This document shows positions 56,682 through 64,000 of a DNA stretch of 64,000 nt, in pieces (the stretch's first letter is position 1; every line of letters begins with the position of its first letter). The position numbers and the translations under genes are program-made. Location of the stretch: contig JAJZAT010000012.1 of assembly GCA_021799275.1 (NCBI GenBank), positions 23,657 to 87,656 of the forward strand. Reading direction: 5' to 3'. This DNA is from Bacillota bacterium (lineage in GTDB: Bacteria > Bacillota > Sulfobacillia > JAJZYS01 > JAJYTV01). The notes below the pieces were generated by a model. That model did not search any database and was not told where the DNA came from. It worked only from the letters and a program-made list of their open reading frames with translations.

Positions 56682-58040
56682 ATGACCGACCCCCGCGGCT
56701 ATCTCGCAGAACATCGCGCCGCCCATCTCGATGAGCTCTTCCAGCTCCTGCGCATCCCGTCGATTTCGGCCGTCGCCGAGCACCGTACCGACGTGCGGGC
56801 GGCGGCCCAGGCGTTCGCGGATCTCTTGCGCCGTTCGGGGCTCGAACAGGTCGCGCTCCACGAGACGGCCGGACATCCCGTCGTCTATGGCGAACACCTC
56901 CACAGCCCTGGCCACCCGACGGTGCTGATCTACGGCCACTACGACGTGCAGCCGCCAGAGCCCCTCGATCTCTGGCACTCGCCGCCGTTTGAGCCGGAGG
57001 TGCGCGACGGCAAGATCTACGCGCGCGGCGCCACCGACGACAAGGGCCAGATCACGATGCATGTCCTGGTGGCGGGGGCGATGATCCAGGAAGGCGTCCT
57101 GCCCGTCAACCTCAAGTTCCTGATCGAGGGCGAGGAAGAGGTCGGGTCGCTGCACCTCGGCGACTTTGTCGCCTCCCACAAGGATCTCCTCGCCGCCGAC
57201 TACGTCGTCATCTCCGACTCGACCATGCTGCGGCCCAAGGTGCCGGCGCTCTGCGTCGGACTGCGCGGCCTCGCCGGCCTCGAACTGCGGCTTCGCACCG
57301 GGCAGCACGACCTGCACTCGGGCAACTTCGGCGGCGCGGTGCCGAACGCCGCCCACGCCCTGGTCGAGCTTCTGGCCACCCTCCATGACCGTGAAGGCCG
57401 GGTAGCCGTCGAGGGCTTCTACGACGACGTCCTGGACCTCACGCCCGCGGAGAAGCGGGGCTTCGCCTCCCTGCCGCTCACGGACCGCGAATTCCTGGAC
57501 CAGGCCGGGGCCTACAGCCTGTACGGCGAGGCCGGACGGACGACGCTCGAGAGGGTCTGGACGCGGCCGACGCTCGAACTCAACGGCGTCTGGTCCGGCT
57601 TCACCGGCGAGGGCCGCAAGACCGTCATCCCGTGCGAGGCCTCGGCCAAGATCACCTGCCGCCTCGTGCCGAACCAGGATCCGCAGAAGGTGCTTCAGGC
57701 CATCACCCGGCATCTGCGCCACCACTGCCCCGATGTAGCGCAGCTCGAGATCATGGGCCCGGATGGCGTGCCCGCCTTCCTCGCCCCGCCGGGCCATCCC
57801 GCGCTGCGGGCGGCCGAGCAGGCCCTGCGCGAGGCGTACGGCCACGAGCCCGACGTCATCCGCATGGGCGGCTCGATCCCGGTCGTCACGGACTTCCAGG
57901 AGATCCTCGGCCTGCCGACCCTGCTGATGGGCTTCGGCCTGCCGGACGAGAACCTGCACGCCCCGGACGAGCACTTCTCGCTCGAGAACTTCAGCCTCGG
58001 CATGCTCGCCCTCTGGCGCTTCTGGCAACTTGCCGCATGA
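56682..58040 (+). CDS. M20 family metallodipeptidase
   Basis: 452 residues. Metal ligands in IYGHYDVQPPEP (His), GATDDKGQ (bridging Asp), EGEEEVGS (catalytic and ligand Glu), VISDST (Asp) and NLHAPDEHF (His): the full M20 set, closest to the PepV/CNDP-like dipeptidases. The dimerisation insert sits between about 210 and 330. A GGAGG ribosome site precedes the ATG. Cytosolic peptide turnover is the likely role. Confidence 0.93.
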   Translation: MTDPRGYLAEHRAAHLDELFQLLRIPSISAVAEHRTDVRAAAQAFADLLRRSGLEQVALHETAGHPVVYGEHLHSPGHPTVLIYGHYDVQPPEPLDLWHSPPFEPEVRDGKIYARGATDDKGQITMHVLVAGAMIQEGVLPVNLKFLIEGEEEVGSLHLGDFVASHKDLLAADYVVISDSTMLRPKVPALCVGLRGLAGLELRLRTGQHDLHSGNFGGAVPNAAHALVELLATLHDREGRVAVEGFYDDVLDLTPAEKRGFASLPLTDREFLDQAGAYSLYGEAGRTTLERVWTRPTLELNGVWSGFTGEGRKTVIPCEASAKITCRLVPNQDPQKVLQAITRHLRHHCPDVAQLEIMGPDGVPAFLAPPGHPALRAAEQALREAYGHEPDVIRMGGSIPVVTDFQEILGLPTLLMGFGLPDENLHAPDEHFSLENFSLGMLALWRFWQLAA

Positions 58041-58045
58041 ACGTC

Positions 58046-58073
58046 AGCGGGGGCCCCGCCCGGGGCCCCCGCT
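58046..58073. terminator. bidirectional intrinsic terminator
   Basis: AGCGGGGGCCCC, loop GCCC, GGGGCCCCCGCT, followed by GCTTTG. It lies between the convergent dipeptidase and trxA. Confidence 0.85.
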
Positions 58074-58089
58074 GCTTTGTCACCTCGGC

Positions 58090-58416
58090 TCAGGCCAGGT
58101 TGCGCTCGAGTTCCTGGCGCAGTTGGTTCTTCGGCCGGTAGCCGACGATGCGGTCCTTGAGGCGTCCCTGCTCGAACACCGCGAGCGTGGGGATGCTCAT
58201 GATTCCGTAGGTCGAGGCGATCTGGGGATTCTCGTCCACGTTGAGCTTCAATACCTTGAGGCGTTCGGAGAACTCGCCCGCGAGTTCCTCGACGATCGGC
58301 GACACCATACGGCAAGGGCCGCACCATTCGGCCCAGAAGTCCACGAGAACGGGGCGATCCGCGCCCAACACCTCCGTGGCGAAGCTGTCCTCCGTCACGT
58401 TGCCGACAGCACTCAA
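58090..58416 (-). CDS. trxA: thioredoxin
   Basis: 108 residues with FWAEWCGPCRMV, the redox-active CGPC, and the cis-proline segment GIMSIPTLAVF. Cytosolic disulfide reductant. TTG start with GGGAGG upstream, own promoter at 58470-58498. Confidence 0.96.
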   Translation of the reverse strand: MSAVGNVTEDSFATEVLGADRPVLVDFWAEWCGPCRMVSPIVEELAGEFSERLKVLKLNVDENPQIASTYGIMSIPTLAVFEQGRLKDRIVGYRPKNQLRQELERNLA

Positions 58417-58469
58417 TCCATTCCCTCCCAGCAGTACGCTACCCCCTGGGGTAACGTGTCGTATGGACC

Positions 58470-58498
58470 ATGCTACGACGCAGCCTGGCCAGGGTCAA
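58470..58498 (-). promoter_or_regulatory. promoter of trxA
   Basis: -35 TTGACC (58493-58498), 17-nt spacer, -10 TAGCAT (58470-58475). The -35 overlaps the last codons of the spoIIP homologue. Confidence 0.7.
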
Positions 58499-59589
58499 GG
58501 CGTAGGCGCACCGCCGAGGAAGTCCGCGATGGCCTGCGCGATGCCCGGCAGGGCCGCCCTGGCCTCCTCGGGCGTCGCCTGGGGCCCGCCGACATCGATC
58601 GTCAGCATGGTCGGTGACAGCTGCTGGTTGAGACGGTCGGTCGAGCGCACCACGCCGGCGAACACCTTCGGCAGGGACTGCTGCAGGTAGCCGCCGAGGC
58701 TCTTCGCCAGGGCCAGGTTCTGCGCCGCGTGCGGCTGTGGCAGGTTCGTTCCCGTGCCGACGACCAGCGCGACGCTCGCGACCTTCTTGCCCGACACCAG
58801 AACGGTTGGCGTCACGGAGGGGAAGGTCGGGCGTTCGACGTCGAGCAGGATGGCGATCTGCGGCTGCGCCTTCAGTATGCTGCGCGCGACCGCGTACGAT
58901 TTCAGGTAGACGCCCAGTTCGCCTTCGCTGTCGTTGCGCTCCAGCGACGCGATCGTCGGCACGCCATCGCGTGCGAGGTCCTGCGCGAGCGTCTGGACGA
59001 CGCCGAGCACGTCGCGCGAGCGCTCGGCGCTCGTCGGTGGCGGTGCGTTCTCGGCCGCCGGATGTCCTACGTAGGCGGCCATGCCCTCGGTCGCGTAGAG
59101 GCCGACGATCGGCGTCCCGCTACCGTAGATCCGCATGCCGCCGGGTAGGCTCTTCGGTTTGGTGGCGGGCGCCTTGGGGAGTTCGCCAAGCCAGCTGTTG
59201 AGCGAAGAGCTGCCCGAGCTCCGCGAACTCGGCGCGAAGCCGAAGCCCGCAAAAGCGCTCTCGAAGATGCTCGTCGGGTCGTGCGGCATGACGCCGAGCG
59301 CATCGTAGAGCGCGAGAGAGGCGATCTGCGCCTCATCCAGTCCCAGCGGACCGGTGGCCGGGTGCATGCTCCCGAGCGTGGGCAGGCCGTCGCCGAGCAG
59401 GTAGTGCAGCGTCGGGGTCGGCAGCGGCAAGCCCCGGTTGACGTCGCGGCTCATCCACCCGCCGCCTCCCAGCGTCGGCACCGTCGCCGTGCCGTGCACG
59501 TAGAGCAGGAGGCCGAGCAGGACCAGGAGCGGCACCATGGCCTGACGCAGGAGCAGGCGCGCAAGGCTGCCAACGTCGCGAAGCGGCAA
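58495..59589 (-). CDS. SpoIIP family protein lacking the catalytic residues
   Basis: 364 residues. One N-terminal membrane helix (about 20-38), an unconserved linker, and a C-terminal SpoIIP domain (about 165-364) recognisable from VYLKSYAVARSIL, VASVALVVGTG, DRLNQQLSPTMLTIDVGG and TPEEARAALPGIAQAIADFL. The amidase/endopeptidase motifs have changed: YHTHTxExY reads YATEGMAAY, DxHRD reads DVERP, and the EvG glutamate is Asp. It should not cleave peptidoglycan by the known mechanism. TTG 59589 chosen for GGGAGG nine bases upstream. It occupies the spoIIP position of the superoperon. Confidence 0.85.
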   Translation of the reverse strand: MPLRDVGSLARLLLRQAMVPLLVLLGLLLYVHGTATVPTLGGGGWMSRDVNRGLPLPTPTLHYLLGDGLPTLGSMHPATGPLGLDEAQIASLALYDALGVMPHDPTSIFESAFAGFGFAPSSRSSGSSSLNSWLGELPKAPATKPKSLPGGMRIYGSGTPIVGLYATEGMAAYVGHPAAENAPPPTSAERSRDVLGVVQTLAQDLARDGVPTIASLERNDSEGELGVYLKSYAVARSILKAQPQIAILLDVERPTFPSVTPTVLVSGKKVASVALVVGTGTNLPQPHAAQNLALAKSLGGYLQQSLPKVFAGVVRSTDRLNQQLSPTMLTIDVGGPQATPEEARAALPGIAQAIADFLGGAPTP

Positions 59590-59926
59590 ACGCGTCCACC
59601 TCCCTACGGCTCTATGCCCCAAGGGCCGAGGGCAGAAGCCCGCGGGCACGAGGGTCGCGGAGCGCCTCGCAGAGTCGGCGGCGAGGCTGGCGTAGCGCCC
59701 GACCGATTGGATCACTCTCGCATGATGATCGGAACGACGGCGCGTGCAGTCCCATCAAGGCTTTGGCGCAACACGCTCCTCCTTCGATTGACGCACCCGC
59801 CGCCCAAAGGGCAGATCGCCCAGGCTTGATCGGAGCGAAGGAACTTGAGCGCCCCCGGTCGCCGCCGGGCGACGCCGTACACGCCTTGGCTTGCGGCTCG
59901 GCCTTCCCATGTCCACCAAGGCATGC
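59590..59926. other. intergenic region where gpr would be expected
   Basis: About 340 bases between the divergent SpoIIP homologue and rpsT. In spore-formers with this order the spore protease gene gpr lies here; no coding sequence of that size or type is present. It must hold the two divergent promoters. Confidence 0.6.
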
Positions 59927-59932
59927 TACAAT
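59924..59932 (+). promoter_or_regulatory. extended -10 promoter of rpsT
   Basis: TGC-TACAAT (TG extension at 59924-59925, -10 at 59927-59932), 22 bases before the TTG start. No good -35 at the normal distance. Confidence 0.55.
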
Positions 59933-59954
59933 GCGATGTCGGAGGTGGAGACGC

Positions 59955-60215
59955 TTGGCCAACATCAAGTCCGCGAAGAAGCGGGCTGCACTGGCGGAAG
60001 TGCGGCGGCTCAGGAATCGTGCCGTACGATCCACGGTGCACACGGCGGTCCGGCGCTTCGAGCGGGCGGTGGCCACCGATGCGGCGGCTTCTCAGCAGGA
60101 GTTCCGGGAAGCCTGCCGTCAACTCGATCGGGCGGTGACCCGCGGCGTGTTGCATCGCAACGCTGCGGCCCGCAAGAAGTCGCGCCTCGCCAAGAAGCTT
60201 TCGCTCTCGTCGTGA
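59955..60215 (+). CDS. rpsT: 30S ribosomal protein S20
   Basis: 86 residues, starting MANIKSAKKRAALAEVRRLRNRAVRS, with a basic C terminus (AARKKSRLAKKL). TTG start with GGAGGTGGAG upstream; the longer frame 5' is not conserved. Transcribed against holA and ended by a strong hairpin. Confidence 0.96.
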   Translation: MANIKSAKKRAALAEVRRLRNRAVRSTVHTAVRRFERAVATDAAASQQEFREACRQLDRAVTRGVLHRNAAARKKSRLAKKLSLSS

Positions 60216-60221
60216 CCCTGC

Positions 60222-60259
60222 AGCGGAGCCGCCCCCGTCAAGACGGGGGCGGCTCCGCT
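60222..60259. terminator. intrinsic terminator of rpsT
   Basis: A perfect 18-bp stem (AGCGGAGCCGCCCCCGTC and complement) with an AA loop, followed by CTTTG. Lies between convergent rpsT and holA. Confidence 0.88.
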
Positions 60260-60289
60260 CTTTGCTGCGTGCCGCGAGGCTCCGAACGG

Positions 60290-61288
60290 TCAGCGCCCCG
60301 GCATCGCGACGCGCAGGAGGCCAAGCTCGAGCGCGATCGCCTGGCTGCCGCCGGACTTCAGCGCGACGTCACAGCGCAGGAGTTCCCGGAACGCCTGCGT
60401 GATCGCCTGCGCGCTCCAGCGCGGCGCCGCCTCGGCGAGCTTCTGCGCGACGTACGGATGCGCGCCCAGCACTTTCGGCAGTTCCGCCGCTGGGCGCCCC
60501 GCCGCAAGCTCGGCCCTGGCCGTGGCCAGTTGGCGCAACTGGCGGGTGACGAGCGCCAGAAGGCCGAGCGGCGCCTCCCCCATGGCCGTCAGCTGCCTCG
60601 CGGCGTCGGCGATGCCCGCCGGTCGGCGCTGCAGGATCGCATCCGTCAAGGCGAAAACCCGCATCTCCACCTGCGGCGGCGCCGCCCAGACGGCCGTCTC
60701 GCCGGAAACCGGCAGCCCGACGTCGGTGGCCAGCTCGGCCGCCGCCAGGGCTGTGGCCAGGGCGTCGAGGTCGAGGCCGCTCTCGAGGAAGGCCCGGTTC
60801 GCCGCCGGAGTCAGCGCGACACCCTGCAGCCTCGCAAGTTCCTGCAACCAGGACGGCAGGTCGCGTCCCACGTCCGCCTCGAGGAGCCAGCCGCGCTCCA
60901 CCGCGCGGCGCACCGGCCCCAGCCGCCGGTCGGCCGTCGGCGCCCAGACGAAGAGAGTCGCCTCGGCGCTCGGGCGTTCCATGTACGCGAGAAGCGCTCG
61001 CGTCTCGAGCTCGCGCTGCTGGGCGCCGCGCCCCTCCTGTCCGCTCAGGGCGTTCGTCCGCCACGCCGCGACCAGCCGGCGCCCACCGAAGAACGACGGC
61101 GTGGCGGCAAGTTCGCACGCCTCGCGCAACTGCCCGTCGCCAGCCTCCACGCGCTCGACGCCGTCCTCGCACCCCGCGGCCGCGCGAGCGAGGGCCAATT
61201 CCGCGAGCCATGCGGAGGGGCCTGTGCAGAGGATGACCGGGGCGTCGCGCTGACTGTCGGCCTGCCTGAGGAACTCGCTCGGCCCCAT
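60290..61288 (-). CDS. holA: DNA polymerase III delta subunit
   Basis: 332 residues. FGGRRLVAAWRTNAL in domain I and the helical C-terminal part with RVFALTDAILQRRPAGIADAARQLTAMGEAPLGLLALVTRQLRQL, the HolA pattern. It opens the sliding clamp during loading. Monocistronic here. Confidence 0.92.
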   Translation of the reverse strand: MGPSEFLRQADSQRDAPVILCTGPSAWLAELALARAAAGCEDGVERVEAGDGQLREACELAATPSFFGGRRLVAAWRTNALSGQEGRGAQQRELETRALLAYMERPSAEATLFVWAPTADRRLGPVRRAVERGWLLEADVGRDLPSWLQELARLQGVALTPAANRAFLESGLDLDALATALAAAELATDVGLPVSGETAVWAAPPQVEMRVFALTDAILQRRPAGIADAARQLTAMGEAPLGLLALVTRQLRQLATARAELAAGRPAAELPKVLGAHPYVAQKLAEAAPRWSAQAITQAFRELLRCDVALKSGGSQAIALELGLLRVAMPGR

Positions 61289-61403
61289 CCTGGTTCCTCC
61301 CCATCACGTCACCGGCCCGACGTGGCCCCTTCTCCTTCCACTCTAGCACGAAGCGCCGCGCGGCGGCTCTTTCGGAGCCCCGCGCGGCGCGGTGCGGGTC
61401 AGG

Positions 61404-62891
61404 CTAGGCCGACGTCCGCCGGTGGGCCTGCAGGGCCTTTTGCACGCCGGCACGCAACTCGGACGCGGTATAGGGCTTCGGCACGAGGCCGGCGAAGCCC
61501 AGCCGGCCCAGTTCCTGCGCCGGCACGCCCTGCATGCGTCCGCTCGAAATGAGGACGGGGAGATCGGGCGAGATCTCCAGGAGGCGTCGTCCGGCCTCCT
61601 CGCCGCCCATGCCGCCGGGCACCGTCAGGTCGAGCACGACGAGCGAGAAGGGACGGCCCGCGGCCTGTGCCTCCCGGAAGAGGGCGAGTGCCGCCTCGCC
61701 TTCCGCGGCCTCGGCCACCTCGTAGTCCTCCCCCGCCAGGATGCGCGCCGCCAGTTCCCGCACCGGCTGTTCATCGTCCATCAGGAGGACGCGCGGCCTG
61801 TCCCCCTGCCGCACGCCTGGCCGCTCCAGCGGCAGCCGCACGGTCAGGGAGCCGCCGCCAGGCGCGGCGGTCACCTTGGTGCGGCCACCCATTGCGGCCA
61901 GGACGCGACGCAACTTTCCCTCGGCAAGCCTCAGGCTCTCATCACCGGTCTGGGTCTCCGGCCAGCCGATCGCGATCTCGATCTCGGCCGCACCGTGCCC
62001 GGGCGGCAGGTCGGCCCGCAACCAGACCGGACCGGCGCTTCCGGCCAGACCGAACACGGCGTGGCCCACACGCACCAGGAGTCGGCGCAGGAGGCGCGGC
62101 TCGAAGTTTCCCAGGGCCTGGCCCGCCGCGGGCGACACGTTCCAGCCGGCGATTTGCCAGCTCACGGCGTGCTCGTGGCGCGCCAGAGGGCCAGCCGCAC
62201 GCGCGGCCGCCCGCAGCCTGTCGGGCAGCTCCTGGGTGATGCGCCGCGCGGCGATCGCCCCTTCCTGCGCCGCGAGCAGCAGCTCGGCCTGCTGGCCCTG
62301 CGCTTCGTCCGCGGCCAGGCTGAGGTTGCCGAGCAGAACGGTGAGCGTGTTGTTGAAGTCGTGCACGAGGCGTCCGCTCTCCTGGCCGAGCCAAGCGGGC
62401 TCGTCGCCACCTTGCGAACCTCGCACCTCCACCTGGCGAATCGTGCAGAAGGCGCCGGCGAGACGGCCCACGGCGTCCCGCACGGGTCGGCAGCTCAGGG
62501 CGGCCACGCCCGCTTGTCCCACTCCAGTGCGCAGCGGAAGGGTCGCGTCGGTCACGGAACCACCGTGCAGCGCGACCTCGACGTTCGCCCGCAAGACGGC
62601 GCCGGTGCCCGCCCTCGCCTCCAGGGCCAGGCTCGAGCCCTTGCGCAGCCCGAGCAGCTTGCCGGCCTGCAGGTTCAGCTCGGCGACCACGCCGTCCATA
62701 TCGACGACCAGCATGCCGTCCCCGGCATGCTGGAAGGCATCGCGCAGCAGGGCGGACCCCCTGCGCTCACGAACAGCTTGCAGATCCACGGCGGCTGCCG
62801 ACGGCTCGCCCCAGAGCCAGCCCTGTTCCGGCGCCGAATGGTGCGTACCGGCCATGCTCCTACGCCTGCGGCCCGGGGATGTGGTACCCAT
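61404..62891 (-). CDS. PAS / histidine-kinase-like / receiver hybrid with degenerate ATPase domain
   Basis: 495 residues. PAS domain (about 45-150: AFQHAGDGMLVVDMDGVVAEL), a phosphoacceptor helix LVHDFNNTLTVLLGNLSLA with the HDFNN form of the H box, a region in the ATPase position (about 260-365) without the N box (RLLVRVGHAVF instead of an asparagine-bearing helix) or the DxGxG loop, and a complete receiver (about 375-490: MDDEQ, VVLDLTVPGG, SSGR, PKPY). It could receive phosphate from another kinase rather than make its own. ATG 62891 chosen for GGGGGG five bases upstream; ATG 62855 is possible. No response regulator gene adjacent. Confidence 0.8.
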   Translation of the reverse strand: MGTTSPGRRRRSMAGTHHSAPEQGWLWGEPSAAAVDLQAVRERRGSALLRDAFQHAGDGMLVVDMDGVVAELNLQAGKLLGLRKGSSLALEARAGTGAVLRANVEVALHGGSVTDATLPLRTGVGQAGVAALSCRPVRDAVGRLAGAFCTIRQVEVRGSQGGDEPAWLGQESGRLVHDFNNTLTVLLGNLSLAADEAQGQQAELLLAAQEGAIAARRITQELPDRLRAAARAAGPLARHEHAVSWQIAGWNVSPAAGQALGNFEPRLLRRLLVRVGHAVFGLAGSAGPVWLRADLPPGHGAAEIEIAIGWPETQTGDESLRLAEGKLRRVLAAMGGRTKVTAAPGGGSLTVRLPLERPGVRQGDRPRVLLMDDEQPVRELAARILAGEDYEVAEAAEGEAALALFREAQAAGRPFSLVVLDLTVPGGMGGEEAGRRLLEISPDLPVLISSGRMQGVPAQELGRLGFAGLVPKPYTASELRAGVQKALQAHRRTSA

Positions 62892-63058
62892 CACGACCCC
62901 CCTGCTCCGGACGCGACGGCGCCAATCCACAGGGAATGCCGTCGCCTCGCAAGGAATTGCGGCACCTGAACTCAGGATAGGCAAACTCCTTGGCGTGATT
63001 TGTCGAACAGGGGCGTGTCGAACGATTGCGCAGGACCCGACTCTGGAGGTGTATGCGC

Positions 63059-63877
63059 ATGTTCCGGTCGTATGCCGGCGATCTCTGGCTGCAGCCTTCG
63101 CTGCTCTGGCAGACCCAGTGCGCCGTCCTACGCTCCGCAGGGGCGGTGCTGGTGATGGACCCCGGCTTCTTCCCGCACGAGATCGAAGCCGCGAAGAGCC
63201 TCGCGTCGGAATTCGCGGACGAACGGTCTGAACGCTACCTGATCCTGAGCCACAGCGACTTCGACCACATCGTCGGCGTACCGCACTTCCCGGGCTGGAC
63301 CATCGTCACCTCAGGGCGCTGGGACCGGCGCAACGAGCAAAGTGCCCGCGCGGCCCTGCGCTCGTTCGACGGCGGCCACTACATCGAGCGGGAGCGTCCC
63401 CTGACGGACGCCATCCGTCCGGACCGCCCGATCCGCCAGGACGGCGAGGAGATCGCCGGCTGCCGCTTCTACCTGCTCTCGGGTCATACGCGCGACGGTC
63501 TCGCCTGCTACCACCCGCAAAGCGGTGCCCTGATCGTCGGCGACTACCTTTCGGACTGCGAGTTCCCGTTCATCTACGTGAGCGCCCTCCAGTACCGCGA
63601 GACGCTCGAGAAGCTCCGCCGCCTCGCGGACGACCTTCGCCCCGGCCTGCTCGTCTCGCAGCATGGCCGCCCCGCCATCGGCAGGGCGGCCATCGAGCGG
63701 CGCCTCGGTGAGTCCTCGCGCTATCTTGAGCGGCTCCTGGGCGCGGCGCCTGCCGCCGCTTCCCCGGCCGAGCTCGAACGGGCCACCTTGGACGCATGGC
63801 GCGACGGCGTGCCGGATCCTATCCGCTCCTACCACCGCAAGAACGCCCGCATCGCCTGGCGGGAACTGCGTCCCTAG
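63059..63877 (+). CDS. metallo-beta-lactamase-fold hydrolase
   Basis: 272 residues. The metal motif is HSDFDHIVG (HxHxDH with Ser-Asp spacing and the first His replaced in register: H-S-D-F-D-H), with further ligands in LLSGHTRDG (His), IVGDYLSD (Asp) and SQHGRP (His). Resembles the glyoxalase II/MBL group; substrate unknown. ATG 63059 has GGAGG nine bases upstream, better than ATG 63053. Confidence 0.87.
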   Translation: MFRSYAGDLWLQPSLLWQTQCAVLRSAGAVLVMDPGFFPHEIEAAKSLASEFADERSERYLILSHSDFDHIVGVPHFPGWTIVTSGRWDRRNEQSARAALRSFDGGHYIERERPLTDAIRPDRPIRQDGEEIAGCRFYLLSGHTRDGLACYHPQSGALIVGDYLSDCEFPFIYVSALQYRETLEKLRRLADDLRPGLLVSQHGRPAIGRAAIERRLGESSRYLERLLGAAPAAASPAELERATLDAWRDGVPDPIRSYHRKNARIAWRELRP

Positions 63878-63969
63878 GAGAACGCTGAGAAACCGGGTAT
63901 CTTGAGCCACCAGGTCGAGCTGTCACGGTAGGATATGGTACGTGGTGCTCACGGGGAGGCGCGAATCAG

Positions 63970-64000
63970 GTGTCCGAGGCCGCAGAGGATGCCTTGGCGG
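63970..64000 (+). CDS. probable start of a gene running off the window
   Basis: GTG at 63970 (reading VSEAAEDALA) preceded by GGGGAGG at about ten bases. Only ten codons are visible, so the product cannot be named. Confidence 0.4.
   Translation, partial: MSEAAEDALA

Overview
The window (roughly two thirds G+C by eye) looks like chromosome of a deep-branching, high-GC Bacillota. The evidence is gene order. From rpoD-dnaG through dgt, ppdK, its regulator, glyS-glyQ, recO, dgkA, ybeY, pgpH, phoH, yqfD-yqfC, yqeY, rpsU, prmA, dnaJ, grpE, hrcA, hemW, lepA and a spoIIP homologue to rpsT and holA, the order follows the superoperon of Bacillus subtilis and its relatives. YqfC, YqfD and the SpoIIP homologue point to a spore-forming ancestry. 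A secreted S53 (sedolisin) peptidase suggests an acidic habitat. I cannot name a genus.

Layout. 1-4872: the 3' part of a lipoprotein esterase, three tRNA genes (Val, Met, Asn; minus strand), a degenerate LCP-like protein with a PIG-V-like mannosyltransferase, and a lone tyrosine recombinase whose ribosome site lies in a perfect hairpin. 4948-10597: minus-strand sedolisin, then an operon of aldo/keto reductase, membrane-bound spermidine-synthase-like protein and membrane-anchored hydrolase. 10822-13620: a TauE/SafE exporter, a lipoprotein and a small membrane protein. 13704-17105: a compatible-solute ABC importer. 17459-18052: a YdeI-like protein. 18184-21023: rpoD and dnaG. 21106-23451: an autoregulated TetR/ABC-exporter operon. 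23490-26373: a cytosolic molybdenum oxidoreductase and its iron-sulfur partner. 26482-28769: a rearranged block with a duplicated lipoprotein 5' end and an apparently truncated BNR-repeat protein.

28936-37995 is a tightly overlapping minus-strand operon headed by a glycine-type T-box: glyQ, glyS, PPDK regulator, ppdK, a DUF885-like protein and dgt. A tandem-repeat coiled-coil gene (38070-38657) separates it from the recO-dgkA-ybeY-pgpH-phoH-yqfD-yqfC operon (38676-44752). Then come a DUF5069 gene, a pentapeptide-repeat gene, a methyltransferase, yqeY-rpsU, and the heat-shock operon hrcA-grpE-dnaJ-prmA-ddl-HIT under a CIRCE element. dnaK is absent from that operon. hemW-lepA follow, with an IS200/IS605-like end just upstream of lepA. 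Next are a PAP2-like protein, an M20 dipeptidase, trxA, the SpoIIP homologue (catalytic residues lost), rpsT, holA, a degenerate hybrid histidine kinase and a metallo-beta-lactamase-fold hydrolase.

The points most worth a second look are the SpoIIP pseudoenzyme with gpr missing beside it, dnaK missing between grpE and dnaJ, the six-gene T-box operon with an apparent CTG start for glyQ, the zinc-less DUF885-like protein inside it, the 11-residue repeat protein, and the duplicated lipoprotein locus.
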